From NCBI RefSeq assembly GCF_025961835.1, contig NZ_JAOQOK010000001.1, positions 3,100,001 through 3,164,000 on the forward strand: DNA of 64,000 bases, in the 5' to 3' direction. The stretch's first letter is position 1. Every line of letters begins with the position of its first letter. Made by a program: the position numbers and the translations under genes. The notes under the pieces were generated by a model. That model saw only the letters and a list, made by a program, of their open reading frames with translations, did no database searches and was not told the DNA's origin. Shown in pieces: positions 35,290-45,033 of this stretch. This stretch comes from Sphingobium sp. B2D3C (GTDB taxonomy: Bacteria > Pseudomonadota > Alphaproteobacteria > Sphingomonadales > Sphingomonadaceae).

Positions 35290-35688
35290 ATGACCAGCAC
35301 ACAGGCGGGCCGCAGGCCGGCCATCCATATGATCGACACCGAAGCCGATCGCCTGACCGAACTTGCGCTCGGCGCCGAAGACCGGTTTCCCGAGGTCAGC
35401 GCCTTGTTACTCGATGAAGTCGGGCGCGCGACGGTGAAGACCGCCAGCCAGATCGGCCCCGATGTCGTCAGGATGCAATCCACGGTGGCGTTCATCGACG
35501 AAGAAAGCGGCGCCGAACGGTCTGTCCAGCTCGTCTATCCCGGCGAGGCGGACATCAATGCCGGCCGCGTCTCCATCCTCACCCTGATCGGCGCGGCGCT
35601 GATCGGCCTGCGCGAGGGTCAGTCGATCAACTGGCCGGATCGCAGCGGCAAGCGGCGGCGGCTGCGCATCCAGTCCGTCAGCCACTGA
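35290..35688 (+). CDS. rnk: Rnk-like nucleoside diphosphate kinase regulator (GreA/GreB family)
   Basis: This 132-residue protein has a short N-terminal helical part and a C-terminal GreA/GreB-type domain: RSVQLVYPGEADINAGRVSI and GAALIGLREGQSINW. Rnk-type proteins lack the long Gre coiled coil and bind RNA polymerase. ATG at 35290 is preferred because the upstream 23 codons do not look like the family. The 241-base gap before it holds no recognised gene, only a CCCCGA/TCGGGG mini-hairpin near 35208. Confidence 0.85.
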   Translation: MTSTQAGRRPAIHMIDTEADRLTELALGAEDRFPEVSALLLDEVGRATVKTASQIGPDVVRMQSTVAFIDEESGAERSVQLVYPGEADINAGRVSILTLIGAALIGLREGQSINWPDRSGKRRRLRIQSVSH

Positions 35689-35732
35689 AGCGCCATGTGG
35701 GCAGGCCGGGCGTCGGGACAGGGCGTCGGGAC

Positions 35733-37337
35733 TTAGGGCGCTGTGCCTGGTCCCGCCGTCTTGGGCACCTGCCGCTCGCAGCGATAGACGAGGCGCTCGT
35801 TCGGGCTGGATGGCAGCCGCGCCTCGATCTCGCCCTGAATCTGCATCAGCTTGGCGAGCCGCTCTGGGTCGCTCGAGCAGCCGGACCAGCCGATCTTGTC
35901 CCGCAGCGCGCGCATCTCGGCGGCGCTCTGCGCGCTCACGAGATAGTTATCGGTGCGGTAGCGGCCGATACCGGGGTCGAAGCGCCGCACCGAAACAGCG
36001 GCCTCGTCAGCCGGCACGAGGGCGCGGGACCAACCGGTCGCGCCGTTCTGGAACTGGGTGCGCCCGTCAAGGCACCCCTGCTGCGTCCAAGTAAAGCTCA
36101 GATCCGCCGTTTCCGAGACGGTGACTCGGCTCAGCCCCGGTTCGAGCCGGCATAGCCAGCGACCGCTTTCGGCCGACGCCGCGCCGTCCGTCTCGTTGCC
36201 GACCGCATTGCCGGCATCCGGCAGCGGCTCGGCCGGTGCGTCGGCGCTGTCGAAACTTGGGCGCAGCGCAAAGGTCAGCACTGCAGCCAGCAGCAGCACG
36301 CCTGCCGCCCCGCCAAAGCGCCGGGCGTGGCGGATGTTGCCGCGCGACTGGCCCAGTACCGCGGCACCGCCGGTGAGAGCCGCAGCGGCAAGAAGCAGCG
36401 CGGCGATGGCGATCATGTTCTCCCGGCGGGCGATGACCTGCTGCTGGGCCTGCTCGCGCGCGGCGATGGCGCGTTCGCGGTCTTTCAGGGCGGCTTCGTT
36501 CTGCCGCCGCGCCGCCTCGGCCCGAGCGCGCTCGTCGGCGGCCTGCTGGGCCGCGTCGATTTCCGCCATGGATCGGCAGGTTTCGCTCGATCGGCGCACC
36601 TGAACATTGGCCTGCCGCAGAAAGCTCGCAATCTCGCGCGTCGATACCGCAAAGCCATATTCGGCGTCGCTGCCGTCCGAGAGCGAGCCAAAGCTGTTGA
36701 TGCCGATGACGCGGCCGCAATCGTCCACCAGCGGCCCGCCACTGTTTCCCGCCGCCAGTGGCGCGGTGTGCAACACGGTGTCGAACTGGCGGGAGGCGCG
36801 CCCTGCCGAGACATTGCCAGAGGTGCGGACGGCGCTCATCGGGCGAATGATATCCTCGATGCTCATGCCCTGCGCGCGATCGACCGAGCCGGGATAGCCA
36901 ATGGCGGTCACCCGCGTGCCGTCTTCCACCGGGCCGGCCAGAAAGGTCGCGATGGGGATCGATGGGGCATCGTCGACCGCCAGCAAGGCCAGATCATTGC
37001 CCGGCGAATAGGCCAGGATGCGGCCGCCATAGCTGTTCGTGCCCTCGGACGGGATGATGCCGATGACGATGTTGGATTCACTGCGGGCGAGTTCGACGAC
37101 ATGGGCATTGGTGAGCACGCGGCCCGGCGCGATCATGACGCCGCTGCCATGGCCGACGAAATAGGCATTCTGGCCGTCCGTTGCCACCAGCGCCACCCGC
37201 ACGACGCTGCGCGAGGCGGCGGCGATGTCCTGCACATCTGCCAGCGCCGGCGTCAGGGCAAGAGGCAGCAGCAGCGCAAGGGCGAGGTGGAGGACCGCTT
37301 TGAAGGAACCGAACAGTCCGGTGCGAGGCTTGATCAT
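35733..37337 (-). CDS. Trypsin-like (S1C) serine protease with coiled coil and C-terminal membrane segments
   Basis: This 534-residue protein has an N-terminal signal (about residues 12-33) and a trypsin-like domain with His79 (LTNAHVV), Asp115 (GNDLALLAV) and Ser199 (AAGNSGGP). There is no PDZ domain. A charged Ala/Glu/Arg coiled coil follows (about 262-305), then two hydrophobic segments (about 308-329 and 343-358). The C-terminal region of about 170 residues has four cysteines and no recognised domain. The order protease, coiled coil, two helices, Cys-containing tail is unlike DegP. It is divergent from ada. Substrate and partners are unknown. Confidence 0.8.
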   Translation of the reverse strand: MIKPRTGLFGSFKAVLHLALALLLPLALTPALADVQDIAAASRSVVRVALVATDGQNAYFVGHGSGVMIAPGRVLTNAHVVELARSESNIVIGIIPSEGTNSYGGRILAYSPGNDLALLAVDDAPSIPIATFLAGPVEDGTRVTAIGYPGSVDRAQGMSIEDIIRPMSAVRTSGNVSAGRASRQFDTVLHTAPLAAGNSGGPLVDDCGRVIGINSFGSLSDGSDAEYGFAVSTREIASFLRQANVQVRRSSETCRSMAEIDAAQQAADERARAEAARRQNEAALKDRERAIAAREQAQQQVIARRENMIAIAALLLAAAALTGGAAVLGQSRGNIRHARRFGGAAGVLLLAAVLTFALRPSFDSADAPAEPLPDAGNAVGNETDGAASAESGRWLCRLEPGLSRVTVSETADLSFTWTQQGCLDGRTQFQNGATGWSRALVPADEAAVSVRRFDPGIGRYRTDNYLVSAQSAAEMRALRDKIGWSGCSSDPERLAKLMQIQGEIEARLPSSPNERLVYRCERQVPKTAGPGTAP

Positions 37338-37536
37338 GGGGAACCTTTAACGCGCCCTTCGAGCTCTCGACAGAGGTTTTCACGGTCCACGCGCTTTGAA
37401 AGCAATTTACGGGAAGCTTGCCCGCATTGCCGGTGCGACAAGGACCCGCCGCTGACCCCGCGCCTTGCGTAAGCATGACCGGCCCGCTTACATCGGATAG
37501 CCCCCGCTCGATTGCGGAAGAGACAGGAAAATTGCT

Positions 37537-38580
37537 ATGCCCGCCATCGCGCCGGCCATTGATGAAGAGACGGCATGGGCGGCCTTCGCGGCGCGCGACC
37601 GCCGCATGGACGGGCATTTCGTCGTCGCGGTCAAGACGACCGGCATCTATTGTCGACCGAGCTGTCCTGCGCGCCGCCCCCGGCCGGAGCATGTCACGAT
37701 CCTGCCCGATGGCGGCGCGGCACGAGCGGAGGGTTACCGTCCCTGCCTGCGCTGCCGCCCGGACGATGTCGCGCCGGATCGCGCTGCCGTCACGCAAGCG
37801 CTGGCGTTGCTAGAAGCTGGTGAGGTCATGCCGCCGCTGGCCGAGCTGGCACGCGCCGTCGGCTACACGCCCCACCATTTCCAGCGCCTGTTCAAGCGGG
37901 CCGTCGGAGTCTCGCCCGCGGCCTACTGGCGCGGCCTGCGAGCGGACCGGCTGACGCGCGCGCTCCACCAGACCGAAAGGATCACAGATGCGATCTACGA
38001 TGCCGGCTATGAAGCACCCAGCCGCGCTTATGCCGACGCGCGGACGCGACTTGGCATGACACCATCCGCCTGGCGCAACGGCGGCGCGGACGTGACGATT
38101 CGCTTCACGGTCACGGCGACCTCTCTGGGCGACATGCTCGTCGCGGCGACCGACAAGGGCCTGTGCCGGATCAGCTTTGATGAGGAGGAAAGCGACCTGC
38201 GGCGGCATTTCCCGCGCGCGACGATCGTTGCCGGGGGTGCCGATTTTGCGGCATTGGTAGCGCAGGTCGTGGCGCTGGTCGACGATCCGACACGCGCGGT
38301 CGATCTGCCGGTCGATGTCGCCGGCACAGCATTCCAGCAGGCGGTATGGGCGGCCTTGCGGGCGATCCCCATCGGTGAAACGCGCACCTACACGCAGATC
38401 GCAGCAGCGGTCGGCAAGCCGGCTGCCGTCCGCGCGGCGGGGTCGGCCTGTGGCGATAACAAGCTGGCGGTGCTCATTCCCTGCCACCGGGTTCTTCGCA
38501 GCGATGGCGGATTGGGCGGTTATGCCTATGGGACGGATCGCAAGACGGTCCTGCTGGAGAAGGAAAAACGGCTGAAGTAG
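37537..38580 (+). CDS. ada: Ada: methyl-responsive regulator and O6-methylguanine-DNA methyltransferase
   Basis: This 347-residue fusion has three parts. An N-terminal zinc domain carries cysteines 39, 43, 70 and 73 (GIYCRPSCPA, PCLRCRPDD) that accept methyl groups from phosphotriesters. An AraC-type DNA-binding region follows (YTPHHFQRLFKRAVGVSP). The C-terminal methyltransferase has the active cysteine in LIPCHRVLRS (about Cys316). It repairs alkylated DNA and, once methylated, activates its own regulon. All key residues are present. Confidence 0.95.
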   Translation: MPAIAPAIDEETAWAAFAARDRRMDGHFVVAVKTTGIYCRPSCPARRPRPEHVTILPDGGAARAEGYRPCLRCRPDDVAPDRAAVTQALALLEAGEVMPPLAELARAVGYTPHHFQRLFKRAVGVSPAAYWRGLRADRLTRALHQTERITDAIYDAGYEAPSRAYADARTRLGMTPSAWRNGGADVTIRFTVTATSLGDMLVAATDKGLCRISFDEEESDLRRHFPRATIVAGGADFAALVAQVVALVDDPTRAVDLPVDVAGTAFQQAVWAALRAIPIGETRTYTQIAAAVGKPAAVRAAGSACGDNKLAVLIPCHRVLRSDGGLGGYAYGTDRKTVLLEKEKRLK

Positions 38581-38750
38581 GACTTTTCTGGGGGAACATG
38601 AGGATAGAGTCGGCCCCAATAGATCAGTGGCGAAAAAACAACGAAAACTCATTGCCTTACGCGCCGGCTGCCAAGTAAATTTTCAGTTCAACTTGTCGCC
38701 ATTGCCTAACAACTGGCCGGATTCAGCCAGGGGACGCGAAACCAGCAGAC

Positions 38751-39845
38751 ATGTTCAGCGGTTTTTCCCATACTATGACACGCAACCATGAAACCCCTCG
38801 TACAGCGCTGACCGCGATTGCCGCCGTCTTGGCGCTTGGCTCCACCTCGGCTCTGGCGCAGGAGGCCGGAACCGCTCCACCCGCGGTCGATCCCGCAGGT
38901 AGTGAAATCGTGATTCCGGATGCGCAGCCTGCGCCTACGGCGGTCCCGCTCCCGACAACCGCGCCGCCCCTGACGACCGTGGCTCCGATCGTCACGCAGA
39001 GCCCGGCAGCGCCTTCATCGAGCGCCTTAACCGCTGCGCCCATTGTTGCCCCGGAGGCCACAACCGCCCGTACTGCTGAAAGCCCTCCCCAGGCGCGTCA
39101 GGTCGTTCCGGCGTCCGCGGAGACCGCCTCAGCACCTGCCGAGCGCACATCGAGTGCCCGCGCGGAATCGACGCGTCCGACTGCGGCGCGTGAACCGGCT
39201 CCGCAGCCGGTCGCCAGCGATACTGTCGCGCCGGCCGAAGCCCAACCCCAGGCGGTTGAGGCAGCCTCTGCGACTGAGGCGCCGATGGTCAATGAGACAC
39301 CGCAACCCGCGCCGCTTGAAACCACCGGTGAGGCTGCTTCCAGCGATAACACCGCGATCATCATCGGCGGTGCTGGTGCGCTCGTCCTGCTTGGAGCCGG
39401 CTTCATGGCCTTCCGTCGCCGCAAGACCTATGATCGGGAGATCGAAGCAGATGCGATGGAGCGGGAGGTGATCCGTGAACCCGTCGTCACGCCGAAGCAG
39501 GATACGGTCGTGAATCCAGCCTCTGCACCTGCCGTAGCGCCCCGTGCACCGGTTGATTCTTCTGCTCCGATCATGCAGCGCTCCACTGTGGTCCGCGAGG
39601 GCGATCTGGAACAACAGGTGGCGGCGGCGCCGTCGCGGGAAAACCCGTTTCTTACCCGCAAGAACCGTCTGCGTCGCGCCAACTTCCTGATGCGCCAAGG
39701 CGCTCTGCCTGAGGCTGCGCCGGCGACGATGGACCGCCAGACCGCGGCAGCGCCCGCAACCCAGCCGCAAGCCCCTGCGCGTCAGACGATTTATAGCTTC
39801 GGCGGGACGACCGTCCGCCCGACCCTAAAGCCGCGCACGACCTGA
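38751..39845 (+). CDS. Pro/Ala-rich single-pass membrane protein of unknown function
   Basis: This protein of up to 364 residues has a signal peptide ending STSALAQ, then about 160 residues rich in Ala, Pro, Thr and Glu (probably disordered, periplasmic). One membrane helix (about 202-222, AIIIGGAGALVLLGAGFMAF) follows with an RRRK stop. A cytoplasmic tail carries a basic conserved-looking segment ENPFLTRKNRLRRANFLMRQ (about 297-316). The layout suggests a surface or septal scaffold, but no function is assigned. The start may instead be ATG 38775. It ends at a clear terminator. Confidence 0.7.
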   Translation: MFSGFSHTMTRNHETPRTALTAIAAVLALGSTSALAQEAGTAPPAVDPAGSEIVIPDAQPAPTAVPLPTTAPPLTTVAPIVTQSPAAPSSSALTAAPIVAPEATTARTAESPPQARQVVPASAETASAPAERTSSARAESTRPTAAREPAPQPVASDTVAPAEAQPQAVEAASATEAPMVNETPQPAPLETTGEAASSDNTAIIIGGAGALVLLGAGFMAFRRRKTYDREIEADAMEREVIREPVVTPKQDTVVNPASAPAVAPRAPVDSSAPIMQRSTVVREGDLEQQVAAAPSRENPFLTRKNRLRRANFLMRQGALPEAAPATMDRQTAAAPATQPQAPARQTIYSFGGTTVRPTLKPRTT

Positions 39846-39871
39846 TCTCCATCGGTCCGTAGATTAAGATG

Positions 39872-39904
39872 CAGCCGCTCTTCGTAACGAGGAGCGGCTG
39901 TTTC
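39872..39904 (+). terminator. Rho-independent terminator after the Pro/Ala-rich protein gene
   Basis: CAGCCGCTC (39872-39880) pairs with GAGCGGCTG (39892-39900) with inner TCG/CGA pairing, followed by TTTC. It sits between this gene and priA, which converge. Confidence 0.8.
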
Positions 39905-39923
39905 ACTACAGCGCCGTTCGCAA

Positions 39924-42092
39924 TCAGACGAAGCTGTAGGGATCGATATCCACACTCACCCGCGTCGTGGACTTCCAATCGATCTGGCCCAGCCATTTGC
40001 GGACGATGGCCTGCAAATCCACCCCGCGCCGCGCGTGGACGAGCAATCGGAACCGGTGTCGACCGCGCAGCACGGCCAGCGGCGCTTCGGCTGGCCCATA
40101 AACGTCCAGACCATCCTGATGCGGCGCAATCTTACCGATTCGCTGGGCCGTCTCGCGGGCCAGCGCGCCGTCGGCATCGCTGACGATGATTGCCGCGAAG
40201 CGCCCGAACGGCGGCGCGTTGGCTATTCGCCGGCTTTCCGTCTCCATCGCGTAGAAGCGCGCGCCATCGCCGTCGAGCAGGGCGCGGATCACCGGTGTCT
40301 CCGAGGCGCGGGTCTGGATGAAGACCCGTCCAGGCTTCTCGCCACGCCCCGCGCGCCCCGAGACCTGCATGATCTGCTGATAGGTGCGCTCGGCGGCACG
40401 CAGGTCGCCCCCATCCAGCCCAAGATCGGCATCGACCACGCCGACGAGCGTCAGTTCGGGGAAGTGATAGCCCTTGGTGACCAGTTGCGTGCCGATGATG
40501 ATATCCACGGCCCCGCCCGCCACGTCCCGCACAAAGGCAGCCGCCCGAGCCGGAGACCATAAGGTGTCGGAGGTGACGATGGCGGTGCGTGCCTGCGGGA
40601 AGAGCAGCTTCACCTCGTCCGCGATACGCTCGACGCCGGGGCCGCAGGCGACCAGTGCATCGCTTTCATGGCATTCCGGGCAGGCGTCGGGCGTGGGGAT
40701 GCTGTGGCCGCAATGATGGCAGGCGAGGCGCCGGGTCAGGCGATGCTCGACCATCCAGGCGGTGCAGTGCGGGCACTGGAAGCGATGGCCGCAATGGCGG
40801 CACAGGGTGAGCGGCGCATAGCCGCGCCGGTTGAGGAACAGCAAAGATTGTTCGCCGCGCTCCAGCGTCTCCGCCATGGCCTTGACCAGCGGCGGCGCGA
40901 GCCATCGTCCCCGGTCGGGCGGGTCGCGCGTCAGATCGAGGCCGATGATCTCCGGCAGTTCGGCGCCGCCGAACCGGCTGGGCAGGGCAATCTCTTCATA
41001 GCGCCCCAGAGCGACCTGATGGCGCGTCTCGATGGCCGGCGTCGCCGAAGCGAGGATGATCGGGCAGCTCTCGAACATGCCGCGCATCACCGCAACGTCC
41101 CGCGCATGGTAGCGCACGCCTTCTTCCTGCTTGAAGCTGGTCTCATGAGCCTCGTCCACGATGATGAGGCCGAGCTTGGGGTAAGGCAGGAACAGCGCCG
41201 AGCGCGCGCCCACCACCACCTGCGCCTCGCCGCGTGAGATCGCCCGCCAGGCGCGACGCCGGTCGGATTGCTTGAGGCCGGAATGCCAGGGCACCGGCTC
41301 ACAGCCAAAGCGGGCGGTGAACCGGTCGAGAAACGGCTCGGTCAGCGCGATCTCGGGGAGCAGCACCAGCGCCTGCTTGCCTTGCCGCAGAGTCTCGGCC
41401 AGCGCCTCGAAATACACCTCCGTCTTGCCCGATCCGGTGACGCCATCAAGCAGGACGGTCTGGAAGGCATGGGCGCGAACATGCTCTGTCAGCCTGTCGG
41501 CCGCGGCCTGCTGGTCGGCGCTGAGCGTGACGGTCACGAAGTCGGGGTCCGGATCGGGATAGGGCTGATCGGTGGAGACTTCGACAGCCTCCAGCGCGCC
41601 CTGCTTTACCAGCCCGCGAATCACCGCGTCGCTGACTTCGCCAATGGCGGCAAGTTCACGCACCAGCCCCTGACGCTCGCCGATGCGTTCCAGCGCTTGC
41701 GCGCGCTGGGGCGTCAGCCGATCCGGCACGGCGCCGGTTGGACGATATTCCACCACTGTCTTCTCGCCATCCAGCGCGGACATGGAGGCGAGCGCCATGC
41801 GCAGCACGGCAGCGGGCGGGGCGAGATAATAATCCGCCGTCCACTCGATGAGGCGGCGCAGCGAAGCGGGCAAAGGCGGCGCATCCAGCACGCCGGTAAT
41901 GGGGCGCAGACGATTGTCGCCGACCGGCGCGACGTCCGGAAAGCGGTCCGCTTCCCACACCACGCCGATCATGGGGCGCGGACCCAGCGGGGCGACGACG
42001 ATCTGCCCGGGCTCCACGCTCATGCCATGCGGCACCCGGTAATCGAGCGGGCCTAGCGCGGCGTTGAGCAGAATGATCCGGGCGCGGGTCAT
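39924..42092 (-). CDS. priA: Primosomal protein N' (replication restart helicase)
   Basis: This 722-residue protein has Walker [13 protein letters not shown], a DEAH box in [11 protein letters not shown], and eight zinc-binding cysteines arranged as [22 protein letters not shown] and ACPECH. PriA reloads the replisome at stalled forks. The N-terminal DNA-binding domain starts [20 protein letters not shown]. It is divergent from the aldolase gene with a 144-base gap. Confidence 0.96.
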   Translation of the reverse strand: MTRARIILLNAALGPLDYRVPHGMSVEPGQIVVAPLGPRPMIGVVWEADRFPDVAPVGDNRLRPITGVLDAPPLPASLRRLIEWTADYYLAPPAAVLRMALASMSALDGEKTVVEYRPTGAVPDRLTPQRAQALERIGERQGLVRELAAIGEVSDAVIRGLVKQGALEAVEVSTDQPYPDPDPDFVTVTLSADQQAAADRLTEHVRAHAFQTVLLDGVTGSGKTEVYFEALAETLRQGKQALVLLPEIALTEPFLDRFTARFGCEPVPWHSGLKQSDRRRAWRAISRGEAQVVVGARSALFLPYPKLGLIIVDEAHETSFKQEEGVRYHARDVAVMRGMFESCPIILASATPAIETRHQVALGRYEEIALPSRFGGAELPEIIGLDLTRDPPDRGRWLAPPLVKAMAETLERGEQSLLFLNRRGYAPLTLCRHCGHRFQCPHCTAWMVEHRLTRRLACHHCGHSIPTPDACPECHESDALVACGPGVERIADEVKLLFPQARTAIVTSDTLWSPARAAAFVRDVAGGAVDIIIGTQLVTKGYHFPELTLVGVVDADLGLDGGDLRAAERTYQQIMQVSGRAGRGEKPGRVFIQTRASETPVIRALLDGDGARFYAMETESRRIANAPPFGRFAAIIVSDADGALARETAQRIGKIAPHQDGLDVYGPAEAPLAVLRGRHRFRLLVHARRGVDLQAIVRKWLGQIDWKSTTRVSVDIDPYSFV

Positions 42093-42236
42093 GCTCCGGC
42101 CTTAGAGACTGTCTGGCTCGGAGGAAATGGCATCGTCGGCCTCGCTTGCGCCTCCGCACGGCAGGCGGGCCTTACATCCGGGGGCGTGCGGCGCTATAGG
42201 CGGCGCCAATCTCTCCACAACCGGGAACCTCTGGCC

Positions 42237-42890
42237 ATGAAATTCTTCGTCGATACCGCCGACACTGCCGACATTCGCGAGCTTGCCGCCACTGGCCTGC
42301 TGGACGGCGTGACGACCAATCCCAGCCTCATCCACAAATCGGGCCGCAAGTTCCTCGAAGTGGTGGAAGAAATCTGCGGGCTGGTCGATGGCCCCGTCTC
42401 AGCAGAAGTCGTGGCGCTCGATCATGAGACGATGATGAAGGAAGCCGCTGTGCTCCGGAAGATCGCCGAGAATGTCTGCATCAAGGTGCCGCTCACCATC
42501 GATGGCTTGAAGACCTGCAAGGCGCTCACGCAGGATGGCTGCCAGGTCAATGTGACCCTGTGCTTCTCGGCCAATCAGGCCCTGCTCGCCGCCAAGGCAG
42601 GCGCGACGTTCATCTCGCCCTTCGTCGGACGGCACGATGACAATGGCTTCGATGGCATGCGGCTGATCGAGGACATCCGGCTGATCTACGACAATTACGC
42701 CTTCGAGACCGAGATTCTCGCGGCTTCGCTTCGTCACCCCATCCATGTGCTCGAATGCGCGAAGATCGGTGCGGACGTGATTACGGCGCCGCCAGCGGTC
42801 ATCAAGTCGCTGGTCAACCATGTGCTGACCGACAAGGGCCTCGCCGCTTTCGCTTCGGACTGGGAGAAGACGGGTCAGTCGATCCTCTAG
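42237..42890 (+). CDS. fsa: Fructose-6-phosphate aldolase / transaldolase-like
   Basis: This 217-residue protein of the small transaldolase group has the Schiff-base lysine in VCIKVPLT (about Lys83), TTNPSLI near the N-terminus and the SPFVGR block. Homologues are annotated as fructose-6-phosphate aldolase or transaldolase; the short length cannot separate the two activities. ATG 42237 is chosen because the 17 upstream codons lie outside the family. It is followed by a strong terminator. Confidence 0.92.
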   Translation: MKFFVDTADTADIRELAATGLLDGVTTNPSLIHKSGRKFLEVVEEICGLVDGPVSAEVVALDHETMMKEAAVLRKIAENVCIKVPLTIDGLKTCKALTQDGCQVNVTLCFSANQALLAAKAGATFISPFVGRHDDNGFDGMRLIEDIRLIYDNYAFETEILAASLRHPIHVLECAKIGADVITAPPAVIKSLVNHVLTDKGLAAFASDWEKTGQSIL

Positions 42891-42911
42891 GACCTGCCGC
42901 ATTTCAATAAG

Positions 42912-42951
42912 AAGGGCCGCTGTCTCCTGGGAGGCAGCGGCCCTTTTCTTT
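42912..42951 (+). terminator. Strong Rho-independent terminator after the aldolase gene
   Basis: AAGGGCCGCTG at 42912-42922 pairs with CAGCGGCCCTT at 42935-42945, with a further CTCC/GGAG pair inside, followed by TTCTTTGG on the plus strand. It lies between two convergent genes; the A-rich left flank (CAATAAGAAGG) would also serve the minus-strand gene. Confidence 0.9.
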
Positions 42952-42971
42952 GGCTCGCAGGGCGGCGCGAT

Positions 42972-44186
42972 CTACCGCCCGAAGCCCTTGGGCGCGGTAT
43001 CCACCACCGTCGATCCACTGGCGCCGACCTGCTGGACTTCCAGTGCGCGCTCGGCGATCCCGTCCCGGCCGAAGCGGAAGGCGCCGTCGATGCCGGCGAA
43101 GCCCTCGGCATCGCGAAGTCGCGCTGCGGGGAAGGCGCTCCCGGGCTTCCAGTCCTGCGCGATCCGCACGGTGAGCAGCACCGAATCATAACCCAGCGAC
43201 GCGAGGCGATATGGCGCGGCGCCGTAGGTCGAGCGATATTTGGTTGCGAGCGTGCGATACAACCCATCGGATACGCCGGCATACCAGGCACCGCGCAGCG
43301 CCGTGCTGGCGGACAAACCTGCTTCGGTCGCCCACAGTTCGGTGCCGAGGATGCGCGCATCCCTGGCGCCAGCCGTGCGGACCAGCGGCGCGGCTTGCAG
43401 CGCGATGCGACCGACATCGGCGATCAGCAGCGCATCATAGCTGGAACTGGCCGACAGGCGCTGGACTGCGGACTGAACCGAATTGGCCGAGCGATCGAAT
43501 GTCTCCATCGCCACGACCGTGCCGCCGGCGGCTTTCACCTCGCTGAGAAATGCCTTGCCGGCCCGCTCGCCATACACGCCGCGCGGCACGAGCGCTGCGA
43601 AATCGCTCAGGCCGCGCGCCCTTGCAAAGCGCACGACGCGGGAGACCGATTGCTCCGGGCTGTAGCCGAGCAGATAGACGCCATTGCCTGCGACGCTCTC
43701 GTCATTGGAATAGCTCAGCACCGGAATGTTGGCTGCGCGCGCAATCGGGGCAACCGCGCGCACCTCGTCCGCCGTCAGCGGGCCGAGGATGAGCTTGTTG
43801 CCCTCCGCCACGGCCTTGCGCGCGGCCTCGGCCGGGTTGCGCCCGGTGTCATAGGTGGTGACGCGCAGTCGCTCGGTCTTGGTATCCAGCAACGCCATGG
43901 TGGTGGCATTGGCCAGCGAGCGCCCCACGCCGGCATTTGCGCCGCTCATTGGCACAAGCAGGGCAATGCGGTGCCGCTCGGTATCGGTCGGCAGGCCCTG
44001 CGTCACATCCGGCTGCTGTGTCTTGGGCGGCGGAGCAGGCTGCTGCGCCGGCGGCACCACGCGCGTACAGGCCGCCAGCAGCATGGCGCCGATCAGCACA
44101 ATGCCCTGCAGAATGCGACGGGGCGTCGGGGTGCCTCCAGCCGCGATGTCGAACCTCACTTGCCCCGCAAGGCTCCTCTCTGCCAT
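42972..44186 (-). CDS. LpoA-like penicillin-binding protein activator (lipoprotein)
   Basis: This protein of about 404 residues has a lipoprotein signal (LIGAMLLAACTR, lipid-acceptor about Cys40) and a proline-rich linker. A type I periplasmic-binding domain follows, starting HRIALLVPMSGANAGVG and containing GPLTADEVRAVAPIA. The family includes LpoA, the outer-membrane lipoprotein that activates PBP1a. Next to rsmI and yraN, the order matches E. coli yraL-lpoA-yraN. ATG 44186 is preferred, and 44198 is possible. Either overlaps an rsmI start codon on the other strand. Confidence 0.85.
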   Translation of the reverse strand: MAERSLAGQVRFDIAAGGTPTPRRILQGIVLIGAMLLAACTRVVPPAQQPAPPPKTQQPDVTQGLPTDTERHRIALLVPMSGANAGVGRSLANATTMALLDTKTERLRVTTYDTGRNPAEAARKAVAEGNKLILGPLTADEVRAVAPIARAANIPVLSYSNDESVAGNGVYLLGYSPEQSVSRVVRFARARGLSDFAALVPRGVYGERAGKAFLSEVKAAGGTVVAMETFDRSANSVQSAVQRLSASSSYDALLIADVGRIALQAAPLVRTAGARDARILGTELWATEAGLSASTALRGAWYAGVSDGLYRTLATKYRSTYGAAPYRLASLGYDSVLLTVRIAQDWKPGSAFPAARLRDAEGFAGIDGAFRFGRDGIAERALEVQQVGASGSTVVDTAPKGFGR

Positions 44187-45033
44187 GGCACACCTCATGT
44201 CCGCTTCACTTGAGCCTGGCCTATATATCGTTGCGGGACCGATCGGCAACTTGTCCGACCTGTCGCCCCGCGCTGCCGCGGTCCTCCAAGGCGCGGACGT
44301 AGTGGCCGTAGAGGACAGCCGGGTCAGTGCTAAATTGCTGCGCCATGCCGGGTCCGACCGGCCCATGATTCCCTACCATGACCACAGCGATGAGCGGGTT
44401 CGCGCTCGTCTGGTCGAGCGGATGGGGAGCGAAGCTATAGCGCTGTTGTCGGACGCAGGAACGCCGCTCATCTCAGATCCTGGATACAAGCTGGTGCGAG
44501 ACGCCCGTGCGGCAGGCCGATCCGTCAATACGGTGCCCGGTCCCTGCGCGGCGATTGCGGCGATCACGCTCTCTGGCCTCCCCAGTGACCGTTTTCTGTT
44601 CATGGGCTTCCTGCCCCCAAAGACGAAGGCCCGCACTGATACGCTGATGGAAGTGGTGGCGCTCCGTGCGACGCTGGTTTTCTACGAGAGCGGGCCGCGC
44701 TGCGCGGCATCGCTGGCGGACATGGCGGCCGTGCTCGGCGATCGTCCGGCCGCGCTCTGTCGAGAGATCAGCAAGGCCTATGAAGAAAGCTTGACCGGCA
44801 CGCTGACCGAACTCTCGGCGGCCTGCGCGCAGAAGGAGCCACGGGGCGAGATCGTGCTGGTCGTCGGTCCGCCGGGAGAGCGCGCCGCGCCGGAAGCCGA
44901 CGAGATCGATGCAGCGCTGCGCGAGGCGCTGGAGCGGCTGACTGTCTCGCAAGCGGCAGGCGAAGTCGCCCGCGCATTGGGGGCGGACCGCAAGGCGCTC
45001 TACGCGCGCGCCATGGAGCTCAAGGGGAAGTGA
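44185..45033 (+). CDS. rsmI: 16S rRNA (cytidine(1402)-2'-O)-methyltransferase
   Basis: This protein of about 282 residues is a tetrapyrrole-methylase-fold enzyme that 2'-O-methylates C1402 of 16S rRNA. Family motifs are LYIVAGPIGNLSDLSPRA, VEDSRVS, LLSDAGTPLISDPG and FLFMGFLPPK. Start is ATG 44185 or ATG 44197 (MSASLEPGLY); both lie inside CATG shared with the divergent gene's starts. Its TGA overlaps the GTG of yraN (GTGA). Confidence 0.94.
   Translation: MAHLMSASLEPGLYIVAGPIGNLSDLSPRAAAVLQGADVVAVEDSRVSAKLLRHAGSDRPMIPYHDHSDERVRARLVERMGSEAIALLSDAGTPLISDPGYKLVRDARAAGRSVNTVPGPCAAIAAITLSGLPSDRFLFMGFLPPKTKARTDTLMEVVALRATLVFYESGPRCAASLADMAAVLGDRPAALCREISKAYEESLTGTLTELSAACAQKEPRGEIVLVVGPPGERAAPEADEIDAALREALERLTVSQAAGEVARALGADRKALYARAMELKGK

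Noticed and set aside
37391..37397. GCGCTTT upstream of ada as a possible Ada box
   Set aside because: It is the complement of AAAGCGC but lies about 140 bases from the start without the companion AAT element; too weak to call.
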